Assembly: GCA_902535365.1 (NCBI GenBank)
Contig: CACATF010000006.1
Span: 1 to 36,681, forward strand
Origin: an uncultured SAR86 cluster bacterium
Lineage (GTDB): Bacteria > Pseudomonadota > Gammaproteobacteria > Magnimaribacterales > TMED112
DNA length: 36,681 nucleotides
Direction: 5' to 3'
The position numbers were made by a program, and so were the translations under genes. Below are positions 25,811-33,257 of the stretch, piece after piece. Every line of letters starts with the position of its first letter. Position 1 is the stretch's first letter. Under the pieces are notes generated by a model. It had not been told where the DNA came from and searched no databases. It saw only the letters and a program-made list of their open reading frames with translations.

Positions 25811-26867
25811 AATAAGAGCTGGCTTTAAGTTGCCCATCAACTAACTCATAAGTTGCTAGGTACCCCTTAAATTTACCCTCAAGGTTATTGCTTATTGCAA
25901 AAGCTATCATCATTGAATCAAAGCCCAAACTAAAACTTCTGCTTTTAGCTAAATCGTACCCATATTTATTTGTATAAGTGTGATCAACAAGCTTGATATC
26001 GTGTAGCTCAATCTCGTTTGGATCTAAAGATTCCTGAAGATTAGATGTTAATGAGATGATTTCATAATTAAGCCCGTAATTAAACCTTACCAAAGATGCA
26101 AGCCGATACAGTTCTGTGGAGTTTTCTGGGAAAACAATAATATGATTGAAATCATTACGCGCCCTTGGAACAAAATTTACCTTTGCAAAACTTGCTTTAT
26201 CTATTTTGTTAAATCTCTGTTTGCTTTCTGAGACATCAAGAAAATTTTCAATTCTGCTTTCAGAGTCAGATGAAGCATCAATTGTAATTGCATCACGATC
26301 TTCGCTGAACCATGATTTTTTGAACAATTGTTCACCTTCACCCCCACTTGATTTACCACTTATTATTCCAACTCTATTAATTTCAGTTTCTTCTAGGTAA
26401 TTTGTTAAAGCAGATATTTGTGGCTCATTATTTAGCGAAAGATAATAATTTTCTTGCGCTTCATTTAACATCAATGCTCTATCCTTAACGAGCAGACCAT
26501 CTGTCTTTGAAACAATTTTTTTATTTATTGGGCCAATAAGAAAATTTTTATTTGCCTTCCTCATATTTAGTTCATTTTGGTTTGTAAACTCAATTTTGTT
26601 ACCTATGCCAAAATGTTTTATTGCTGAAAAGACTCCAATTTGAAAGTAATTATTAAATTCTTGATAGTCCTTATAATCTGGTAGTGCAAATATATATGAA
26701 TTGCTAAATGATAGATCCTCAGAATCAAAATTTATCTCAGTTAGGCCTGTAAACAAAAAGCTTTCTTCTTCAACAAATATTACCTCAGATTTTTTTATCT
26801 CCACAGGAGATGCACAGCTAATAATTACTAGTAAATAAATTACAATATAAAGTATTCTTGAAATCAT
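25803..26867 (-). CDS. lpoA: LpoA-like penicillin-binding protein activator lipoprotein, short form
   Basis: LpoA is an outer-membrane lipoprotein that activates the peptidoglycan synthase PBP1a. The protein has a lipoprotein signal with lipobox IISC (Cys18). The rest resembles the C-terminal, periplasmic-binding-protein-like domain of LpoA: a segment near INRVGIISG, then RFNKIDKASFAKVNFVPRARND followed by FNHIIVFPEN, and the final GYDLAKSRSFSLGFDSMMIA. At 354 residues it is about half of E. coli LpoA (about 680), as if the N-terminal TPR domain were absent. The family assignment leans on context: in gammaproteobacteria lpoA is divergent from rsmI, as here. Its ATG overlaps the rsmI ATG on the other strand. 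Confidence 0.72.
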   Translation of the reverse strand: MISRILYIVIYLLVIISCASPVEIKKSEVIFVEEESFLFTGLTEINFDSEDLSFSNSYIFALPDYKDYQEFNNYFQIGVFSAIKHFGIGNKIEFTNQNELNMRKANKNFLIGPINKKIVSKTDGLLVKDRALMLNEAQENYYLSLNNEPQISALTNYLEETEINRVGIISGKSSGGEGEQLFKKSWFSEDRDAITIDASSDSESRIENFLDVSESKQRFNKIDKASFAKVNFVPRARNDFNHIIVFPENSTELYRLASLVRFNYGLNYEIISLTSNLQESLDPNEIELHDIKLVDHTYTNKYGYDLAKSRSFSLGFDSMMIAFAISNNLEGKFKGYLATYELVDGQLKASSYFN

Positions 26868-27696
26868 GACTTTCTATATTATACCTTCTCCAATTGGCAA
26901 TCTTGATGATATTACCATCAGAGCAAAAAAAATTTTGAAGGACATAGATTTTCTGATTGTAGAAAATAAAAAAGTTACAAGTAAGCTCTTAAGCGCTCTT
27001 GATATCAAGAAGAAGAAAATAATTACTTACAACGATACATCGTCAGCTAAAGACAGAACTAAAATAATCGAGCTTATTAAAAAAGGTTTAACGGGTGGTT
27101 TGGTCTCTGATTCTGGGACGCCTCTTATATCAGATCCTGGCTTCAAGCTAATATCAGAAATAATTAAGAACGATTTCAGATTGATATCGTTGCCTGGCCC
27201 AACATCTGTAATTACTGCTTTAGCAGGCAGTGGCCTAAGTACAGATAATTTTCAGTTTTTAGGTTTTTTCCCTAGAAAAAAAATTGAACAGAGCAAGATA
27301 TTAAAAAAAATAAAAATGTATGAGGGCACTTCCATATTTTTTGAGTCTCCAAAACGTCTCTTAGCAACATTAGAGGTAATGCAGGCAAACCTTAATAACC
27401 AAACAAAGATTTGTGTAGCCAAAGAGCTAACAAAAATACATGAAAGCTATATACGTGGAACTTTTTCAGAGGTTTTAAGTTTTTTTTCTAAAAACCAAGA
27501 AAAAATAAAAGGTGAATTCATTCTGCTGATTGATGTAGTTCCTGATTCAATTGACATAAATACTGCAGATGAAATTTTTGAAATATTAAAAAATGATTTA
27601 AGTATCAAGATGATATCAAAATTGGCATCTGGCATAACTGGACTGAGCAAAAATGATCTATACAAAAGATTCTTGTCATTATCTAAAAAGAACTGA
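26866..27696 (+). CDS. rsmI: 16S rRNA (cytidine-1402-2'-O)-methyltransferase
   Basis: RsmI methylates the ribose of C1402 in the decoding centre of 16S rRNA. The 276 residues match the tetrapyrrole-methylase-like family: IPSPIGNLDDITIRA at the N-terminus, VSDSGTPLISDPGFKLI, LPGPTSVITALAGSGLSTDNFQFLGFFPRK, and the KELTKIHES segment. The conserved N-terminus starts immediately after the ATG, so the start is firm even though it overlaps the start codon of lpoA. rnpB begins about a dozen bases after the stop, and its promoter seems to lie in the last codons of this gene. Confidence 0.97.
   Translation: MTFYIIPSPIGNLDDITIRAKKILKDIDFLIVENKKVTSKLLSALDIKKKKIITYNDTSSAKDRTKIIELIKKGLTGGLVSDSGTPLISDPGFKLISEIIKNDFRLISLPGPTSVITALAGSGLSTDNFQFLGFFPRKKIEQSKILKKIKMYEGTSIFFESPKRLLATLEVMQANLNNQTKICVAKELTKIHESYIRGTFSEVLSFFSKNQEKIKGEFILLIDVVPDSIDINTADEIFEILKNDLSIKMISKLASGITGLSKNDLYKRFLSLSKKN
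26878..26883 (-). promoter_or_regulatory. Candidate -10 element for lpoA inside rsmI
   Basis: Minus-strand TATAAT lies ten bases before the lpoA ATG, within codons 5-6 of rsmI. A start site about seven bases on would leave a leader of only a few bases. The best -35 at 17-base spacing (TCAAGA) is poor. Confidence 0.35.
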
Positions 27697-27702
27697 TAGT
27701 AT
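27673..27702 (+). promoter_or_regulatory. Probable rnpB promoter inside the 3' end of rsmI
   Basis: TTGTCA (27673-27678, five of six to consensus) is followed after 18 bases by TAGTAT (27697-27702, four of six). Transcription would start near 27709, where the RNase P RNA 5' strand of helix P1 begins. Confidence 0.6.
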
Positions 27703-27708
27703 ATGCAA

Positions 27709-28036
27709 CTGAGTTGGTCGAGCTATCGCTTAATTTTAAGAGGAAAGTCCGGACTTCAAAGAGCAGAGTGCCAGTTAACAACTGGGGGACGTGAGTCTAC
27801 GGCTAGTGCAACAGAAAGTATACCGCCTCATTGAGGTAAGGGTGAAATGGTGAGGTAAGAGCTCACCGCCTAATTTAGTTTAGGGCAGTGTAAACCCCAC
27901 TCGAAGCAATGCCAAATAGAGATTGAATTATGTTGCTCGCATACAATCTGGGTAGGCAGCATGAGTGTCTTGGCAACAAGGCACCTAGATAAATGATGGC
28001 TAAAACAGAATCCGGCTTATAGACCAACTCACACCT
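27709..28036 (+). ncRNA. rnpB: RNase P RNA, bacterial class A
   Basis: The catalytic RNA of RNase P, which matures tRNA 5' ends. Helix P1 is closed by GAGTTGGTC (27711-27719) and GACCAACTC (28022-28030). The universally conserved core is present: GAGGAAAGTCC at 27740-27750, AGTGCAACAGAAAG, the TAAGGGTGAAATGGTGAGGTAAGAG block, GCCAAATAGAG, the L15 segment GGGTAGGC that pairs with tRNA CCA, and the P4 partner ACAGAATCCGGCTTATAG at 28005-28022. The P3 region appears reduced to a tiny CTTA/TAAG hairpin, and the whole RNA is about 328 bases against 377 in E. coli. Ends are estimated from P1 and the trailing ACACCT. I see no terminator; ftsZ begins 20 bases later. Confidence 0.96.
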
Positions 28037-28040
28037 GTCC

Positions 28041-28046
28041 TATAAA
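28041..28046 (+). promoter_or_regulatory. Candidate -10 element for ftsZ
   Basis: TATAAA lies nine bases before the ftsZ ATG, between rnpB and ftsZ. There is no ribosome-binding site and no clear -35. If active it would produce a nearly leaderless ftsZ message; otherwise ftsZ is read through from rnpB. Confidence 0.3.
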
Positions 28047-28055
28047 ATTCTATTT

Positions 28056-29156
28056 ATGACATGGCAAATTCTTGACCAAGAATATGAGCAGGCAAAAATT
28101 GCCGTAATTGGCATTGGCGGAGGCGGAGGCAATATGGTTAACCATATGATTAACTCTGGGATACGTGGAGTTGATTTTATTTGTGCAAATACTGACTCAC
28201 AAGACTTAAGTAAAATTCAAAAAGCAAAATTAATTAAACTCGGCAATGATCAAACAAGAGGTCTGGGAGCTGGAAATGATCCATTGCAAGGAAAGTTGGC
28301 AGCAGAATTAAGTTTGGATGAGATTGAAGAATGTCTTAAAAATACTGAAATGGTATTTATTACAGCTGGAATGGGTGGTGGAACAGGAACAGGTGCAGCC
28401 CCTGTTATTGCAAAATTAGCAAAAGATATGGGAATACTTACCATTGGGGTAGTAACCACTCCATTTAAATATGAAAAACAAAAAAGAGCTGATCAAGCTG
28501 AAGCAGGAATTCAGCAGCTATGGAACCATGTGGATTCAATTATTGAAATAAATAACGAAAAGATTTTTGAAACATTCCCTAGAAACACACCTTTTAAAGA
28601 AGGCTTGAATGCTGTTAATAATGTTCTTGTAAATGCTGTAAGAGCTGTTACTGAAGTAATACTAAATCCAGCAACGATGAATGTAGATTTTGCTGATGTA
28701 GAAGCAGCAATGTCACAAGGCGGGAAAGCAATAATGGGCTATGGGCAAGGAAGTGGTGTTAATAGAGCAAAAGAGGCAGTTGATAATGCACTTAACAGCC
28801 CATTTTTTGATAAAGCTGAAGTTAGGAATGCAAAAGGTTTAATAATAAATATATGTGGCTCTTCCTCCATAGGAAATGAGGAAGTTAAAGAGATCATGGA
28901 ACATGCAGGAAGCATTGGTGTTGATGGCGTGGAAGCTATTCCTGGTTTGACCATTGATGAGTCATGTGAAAATGATATCTTTGTAACAATTATAGCAACT
29001 GGCTTAAGGAGATTTGATTTAGATGGTTTTCAGGAGCGAGTTCTGAGGCCAGTAAGTCCAATTTCAGCAACAAGACCAGTATCAGATGGGTATGTTGATA
29101 TAGGAAGCATCGAAACTATCAACATTAAAGATACTTTTAGGAGACTGAATAATTAA
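28056..29156 (+). CDS. ftsZ: Cell division protein FtsZ
   Basis: FtsZ is the tubulin-like GTPase that forms the division ring. The 366 residues include the N-terminal GTP-binding region (KIAVIGIGGGGGN), the tubulin signature GGGTGTGAAP at 107-116 and the T7 catalytic loop NVDFAD at 209-214. The globular part ends near residue 318; the linker is only about 35 residues, and the C-terminal peptide reads INIKDTFRRLNN instead of the usual LDIPAFLRKQAD type that binds FtsA and ZipA. The gene lies directly after rnpB and before rsmH, in the place of mraZ, rather than at the end of the dcw cluster after ftsA. Confidence 0.97.
   Translation: MTWQILDQEYEQAKIAVIGIGGGGGNMVNHMINSGIRGVDFICANTDSQDLSKIQKAKLIKLGNDQTRGLGAGNDPLQGKLAAELSLDEIEECLKNTEMVFITAGMGGGTGTGAAPVIAKLAKDMGILTIGVVTTPFKYEKQKRADQAEAGIQQLWNHVDSIIEINNEKIFETFPRNTPFKEGLNAVNNVLVNAVRAVTEVILNPATMNVDFADVEAAMSQGGKAIMGYGQGSGVNRAKEAVDNALNSPFFDKAEVRNAKGLIINICGSSSIGNEEVKEIMEHAGSIGVDGVEAIPGLTIDESCENDIFVTIIATGLRRFDLDGFQERVLRPVSPISATRPVSDGYVDIGSIETINIKDTFRRLNN
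29139..29143 (+). promoter_or_regulatory. Ribosome binding site for rsmH non-ATG start
   Basis: AGGAG inside the last codons of ftsZ lies eight bases before an ATT at 29152 (and five before an ATA at 29149), but 26 bases before the first conventional codon, TTG at 29170. It supports a start at ATT. Confidence 0.55.
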
Positions 29157-30042
29157 ACATTTTCCAGTTTTGCTTGAGGAGTCCATATCTTCCTTAATTA
29201 CCAATCAAAATGGTATCTATGTAGATGGAACATTTGGTAGAGGCGGTCACTCTAGAAAAATTCTTGAACGCATATCATTAAAAGGGTCACTATTTTCATA
29301 TGACTTAGATCCAGAAGCAAAACTAGAAGCTGCAAACATAAATCATTCAAATTTTCACTTCATTCATGATAACTATAGAAACATACATCTAAATTTTTCT
29401 GACAATTCTATTGATGGCGTACTCTTAGATTGCGGCGTGTCTTCACCACAACTTGATAACCCTGCAAGAGGTTTTAGTTTTAAGGATAATGGTCCATTAG
29501 ATATGAGATTTAACCCTAAGGTTGGTGTTTCCTGTGCTGAAATAGTAAATACATTTGATGAAAAAGATATTTCAAAAATATTGTGGGATTATGGGGAAGA
29601 GAAAGAGTCAAGACGTATTGCAAAAGCAATTGTAGATCGAAGAACTGTGAAAGGTTTTACAGATACCAAGGATCTTTCAGAACTTATATGCTCAGTTAAA
29701 AAAAGAAAAACTAAAAAACACCCAGCAACAAAGTCATTTCAAGCTCTACGTATTGCAGTAAATGATGAGATAGAGAGCTTACAAGACTGTTTGGTAAATT
29801 TGAAAACAAAACTAAAAAAAGGAGGAAGAATAGTCATTATTTCATTTCATTCTCTTGAAGATAGGATTGCAAAAATTTCATTTAAAGAAGAAGTTAGTTT
29901 TATTGAAAAGAAGATCCCCTTAATTGATGATGAGCCTATGAAAGAATTTAAAGTCTCTAAAATCATCTATCCTGATGAACAAGAATTAAGTAATAATATA
30001 CGATCAAGAAGTGCAAAAATGAGAGTTATAGAGAAATTATGA
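29152..30042 (+). CDS. rsmH: 16S rRNA (cytosine-1402-N4)-methyltransferase
   Basis: RsmH (MraW) methylates N4 of C1402 in 16S rRNA, the same nucleotide that RsmI modifies on its ribose. The domain starts with HFPVLLEES, the hallmark N-terminus of the family, then GIYVDGTFGRGGHSRKIL for S-adenosylmethionine binding, LLDCGVSSPQLDNPARGFSF, GPLDMRF, and near the C-terminus RIVIISFHSLEDRI. There is no ATG, GTG or TTG upstream of HFPV within the open frame; the frame opens after a TGA at 29146. I therefore place the start at ATT 29152 (296 residues), eight bases after AGGAG. A TTG at 29170 would delete the conserved HxPVL. The start overlaps the ftsZ stop; the stop overlaps ftsL (ATGA). Confidence 0.93.
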   Translation: MKHFPVLLEESISSLITNQNGIYVDGTFGRGGHSRKILERISLKGSLFSYDLDPEAKLEAANINHSNFHFIHDNYRNIHLNFSDNSIDGVLLDCGVSSPQLDNPARGFSFKDNGPLDMRFNPKVGVSCAEIVNTFDEKDISKILWDYGEEKESRRIAKAIVDRRTVKGFTDTKDLSELICSVKKRKTKKHPATKSFQALRIAVNDEIESLQDCLVNLKTKLKKGGRIVIISFHSLEDRIAKISFKEEVSFIEKKIPLIDDEPMKEFKVSKIIYPDEQELSNNIRSRSAKMRVIEKL

Positions 30043-30290
30043 AAATTATAGATGCAGTAATTATTTTTTTATCCTTAATTTTTTTAATTTTAAGTTTTTT
30101 GAAAGTTTTTTTAGTCTTTGATTACAAAAGAAATTACGTTTATTTAGACGAAGTTCAAACACAAATTAATCTTCTCAGCAGTCAAAATACAAAACTTAAG
30201 GTTGAGATTTCATTAATACAGTCATCTCCATATATTTATGAAAAAGCGCTCGAAATTGGGATGATAGAACCAGAAATTAATAATGATTAA
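30039..30290 (+). CDS. ftsL: Cell division protein FtsL
   Basis: FtsL is a small bitopic protein that forms the FtsQLB complex and helps activate FtsWI at the septum. The 83 residues consist of a short cytoplasmic start, one membrane segment (about 6-27), then a coiled coil (VQTQINLLSSQNTKLKVEISLIQ) and a short periplasmic end. Sequence is poorly conserved in this family, so position between rsmH and ftsI carries much of the weight. It starts in an ATGA overlap with rsmH and ends in an 8-base ATGATTAA overlap with ftsI. Confidence 0.9.
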   Translation: MKIIDAVIIFLSLIFLILSFLKVFLVFDYKRNYVYLDEVQTQINLLSSQNTKLKVEISLIQSSPYIYEKALEIGMIEPEINND

Positions 30291-31863
30291 ACTAAGGTTT
30301 GTATTTTTAATTGTATTCGTATTTGTAATTCTTATTCCCATCCAGCAATATTTAAATCTAAGTGAGCAAAGAGATTTGTTTGTCGAAGCAAGCCAGATCA
30401 GGAGCCAAAGTAGTGAAAAAATTATAGCTCCAAGAAAGACCATTGTTGATAGAAACCAGAATGATCTAGCAATTAGCATTCAAAGACCAACTTTAATTTT
30501 TAAAACGGATGCTGACAAAGAAAAAATTATAAATTTTGCGAACGATAATTCTAAAATTATCTTTTTAAATGCAAATAAAAGGCTTTATTTTGAATCAAAT
30601 ATTGATCAAAAATTTATCTCAGAAGCCCGGGAATTTTGTGGCTGCACAATAATTAGAGAGGATTTGTTCAGGAGATATTACCCATATGGCTCAATTGCGG
30701 GGACAGTAGTAGGTTTTGCAGGAGCAGATGGAGGGCTTGATGGAGTTGAGGAGCTATTTAATTCTTCTTTAGATGCTGAAATTAAAGAGGATTTCTTTAT
30801 TAGAAGTGCAAAAGGTCAAAAAACATTTGGGAATTTGGAATCATTTAACTTAGAAAAAGAAAAACTAACTTTAACTCTCGATATTACCTTGCAGTACAAA
30901 CTTTTTGAGGAGCTTAAAAAAGCGATTGTAGACTCAAAAGCTGCGGGAGGTTTTGCTTTAATAATGGATTCAAAAAATGGTGATATTTTAGCTATGGCTA
31001 GTTACCCATCCTTTAACCCTAACAATTCGTCTAGAGTCTTGAAAAGGAATAGATTAATGGAAGATTTCTATGAGCCAGGGTCATTAATAAAGCCATTTAC
31101 AATAGCTGGTGCTTTAGAAATGAAGCTTATAGAAAAAGATACAGTTATAGATACAAATCCAGGTTATGTAACTCTTTCAAACATTAGAAGAAGTGAAGCT
31201 GGAGGCAAAAACTTTGGTGAAATTATGCCTGATGAAATTATTTATCATTCTTCTCAGGTTGGAACAGCAAAAGTAGCTATTAAGTTTTCTGATGAACAAT
31301 TAAAAAATAACTTAAGAAGGTTTGGATTTGGGGAATTCTTAGAGATGGATTTATCTCTATCTAATCCAGGCACTATTCTAGATGCACCTAAGCTTTATGA
31401 AATTGATAAAGCATCAATGGGATACGGCTATAGTCTTGAAGTAAATTCATTACAAATAGCTAGAGCCTATAGTGTCTTTGCAAACAAAGGATTATTGATT
31501 GAGCCTAGAATATCTGTTGATGATAGCTTCCAACCACAAAAAGTCTTAGATGCTGAAATTGCAGACTATGTATTAAAAGCTTTGCGAGACACTGTTTTAA
31601 TTGGCACAGCATCAGATTTAAGTAAAAACTCAGTGGAAATTGCAGGAAAAACAGGAACAACAAATAAATATATTCAAGGCGAAGGGTATGCGCAAGGAAG
31701 GTATCAATCAAGCTTTGCTTCAATATTTCCTTATTCTGATCCGAAATACATAATGATAGTGACTATAGACGAACCTGATCCAAATAAATATTTTGGAGGA
31801 GACGTTTCAGCACCAGTAGTAAATGTGATGGCAGAATTTTTAGAAAGATTAAAATATTTATGA
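30283..31863 (+). CDS. ftsI: Septal peptidoglycan transpeptidase FtsI (PBP3)
   Basis: FtsI crosslinks septal peptidoglycan together with the glycosyltransferase FtsW. The 526 residues comprise one membrane segment (about 3-22), a pedestal domain with RRYYPYGSIAGTVVGFAG and the transpeptidase domain. The nucleophile motif SxxK is SLIK at 267-270 and KTG is at 456-458 (AGKTGTTNKY). The second motif, normally SxN, reads SSQ at 323-325 (YHSSQVGTAK), a glutamine in place of the conserved asparagine. Length is a little below E. coli PBP3 (588). It overlaps ftsL by eight bases and murE by four. Confidence 0.97.
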   Translation: MIKLRFVFLIVFVFVILIPIQQYLNLSEQRDLFVEASQIRSQSSEKIIAPRKTIVDRNQNDLAISIQRPTLIFKTDADKEKIINFANDNSKIIFLNANKRLYFESNIDQKFISEAREFCGCTIIREDLFRRYYPYGSIAGTVVGFAGADGGLDGVEELFNSSLDAEIKEDFFIRSAKGQKTFGNLESFNLEKEKLTLTLDITLQYKLFEELKKAIVDSKAAGGFALIMDSKNGDILAMASYPSFNPNNSSRVLKRNRLMEDFYEPGSLIKPFTIAGALEMKLIEKDTVIDTNPGYVTLSNIRRSEAGGKNFGEIMPDEIIYHSSQVGTAKVAIKFSDEQLKNNLRRFGFGEFLEMDLSLSNPGTILDAPKLYEIDKASMGYGYSLEVNSLQIARAYSVFANKGLLIEPRISVDDSFQPQKVLDAEIADYVLKALRDTVLIGTASDLSKNSVEIAGKTGTTNKYIQGEGYAQGRYQSSFASIFPYSDPKYIMIVTIDEPDPNKYFGGDVSAPVVNVMAEFLERLKYL

Positions 31864-33257
31864 AAAACCCATTGAAGCAAGATTTCCTTCAAAACAAAAA
31901 ATTTACTTGTAATACAAAGTATTTGCAAAATGATGATGTTTTCATTTCTATAAATGGAGGCTTCAAGTATCTTGATGAAGAGACATTAAAAAAAGCCTCA
32001 TGCATTATTTTAGATGAGCATGATGATTTTGAAGGTCATGGCAAAATAATAAAGTGTTCTAAACTTAATGATAATTATTTGCAATGGTTGGACGAGTTAT
32101 TTTCAATTGATCATAGTCAGTTTAATAATTTTTTTGTAACTGGAACCAATGGCAAAACAACAGCTACCCATTTTTTGAGTGACATATTATCAGCAAATAA
32201 TATAGATCATGGTTCAGTTGGAACATTGGGAACATTTATAAATAACGAATTGGTCTTTCAAAACCAGTTAACAACAGAAGAGCCTACTTACATTCGAAGC
32301 TTTCTTGATGTCTGCAATAAAAAAAATATTTATAAAGTTCTTTTTGAGGCCTCATCAATAGGCATTGACCAAGGCAGACTTGATGGTATGCCAATAAAGC
32401 ATGCGGTTTACCTAAATCTTTCTAGAGATCATCTTGATTACCATCGAAATTATGAAAGTTATTTGCAGGCAAAGAGGAGGCTAATTGAAAATGAAGAACT
32501 AGAGACTTTGGTTTTCAATGCTGATCAGCCTGAATTTATCGATTCTTTAAGTAACTCAAATGCAAAAGATGTTTTTCAGATTTCGAATAGGAATAAATCA
32601 GCAGATATCTTTTACGAAATTAAAAACTGTGATCTGGCTGGAAATATGAAATTCATAGCTCGAACACCATGGGGTGAATTCGATGCAGAAGCGAAAATAT
32701 TAACAGAATATAATATTTTTAATCTCTTGGCTTCTCTCCCTTATTTCTATTCAGTAGGTGGCGATGTGCCAAGTTTTTTTCAGTCTTTATCTTCTTTATC
32801 GCTGCCTGAGGGTAGGCTTCAAAAAATTAATGAAAAGCCAATTTATATTGATTATGCGCATACACCCCATGCTCTTGAACAGGCGTGTAAATCATTAAAA
32901 AATCATGAAAATAAATTAATTTTAGTGTTTGGAGCAGGTGGAGATAGAGATACTGGCAAAAGAAAGCAAATGGGCGAAGTAGCTGATAAATATGCAGATG
33001 AAATTATTGTAACAAGCGATAATCCTAGAAACGAAGATCCTGCAAAAATAGCAGATATGATCATTGACGGCATTTCAAATGAATCAAAAATACATATTGA
33101 GCTTGATAGATCTAAAGCAATCAGTCGAGCAATTGATAAAATGGACGGAACAAGCACGCTATTAGTGTGTGGCAAAGGCCATGAAAAAAATCAGATTATT
33201 GGAAATAATAAATTCTTTTTTTCAGACAAAGAGGAAATCATCAAATGTATAAATTAA
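31860..33257 (+). CDS. murE: UDP-MurNAc-tripeptide synthetase MurE
   Basis: MurE adds the third amino acid to the peptidoglycan stem peptide using ATP. The 465 residues contain the P-loop TGTNGKTTATHFL near 95-107, the central motif LNLSRDHLDYHRNYESYLQAK with the lysine that becomes carbamylated, YNIFNLLASL, the IDYAHTPHALE motif and DNPR in TSDNPRNEDP. DNPR indicates use of meso-diaminopimelate rather than lysine. All three domains seem complete, unlike MurF and MurD below. ATGA overlap with ftsI; 13-base overlap with murF. Confidence 0.97.
   Translation: MKNPLKQDFLQNKKFTCNTKYLQNDDVFISINGGFKYLDEETLKKASCIILDEHDDFEGHGKIIKCSKLNDNYLQWLDELFSIDHSQFNNFFVTGTNGKTTATHFLSDILSANNIDHGSVGTLGTFINNELVFQNQLTTEEPTYIRSFLDVCNKKNIYKVLFEASSIGIDQGRLDGMPIKHAVYLNLSRDHLDYHRNYESYLQAKRRLIENEELETLVFNADQPEFIDSLSNSNAKDVFQISNRNKSADIFYEIKNCDLAGNMKFIARTPWGEFDAEAKILTEYNIFNLLASLPYFYSVGGDVPSFFQSLSSLSLPEGRLQKINEKPIYIDYAHTPHALEQACKSLKNHENKLILVFGAGGDRDTGKRKQMGEVADKYADEIIVTSDNPRNEDPAKIADMIIDGISNESKIHIELDRSKAISRAIDKMDGTSTLLVCGKGHEKNQIIGNNKFFFSDKEEIIKCIN

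Noticed and set aside
28031-28055. Rho-independent terminator after rnpB
   Set aside because: No GC stem followed by a T run is visible; only ACACCTGTCC and an AT-rich stretch lead into ftsZ.
29170-30042. rsmH starting at TTG 29170
   Set aside because: It removes the conserved HFPV part of the N-terminal motif and has no ribosome-binding site; ATT at 29152 fits better.
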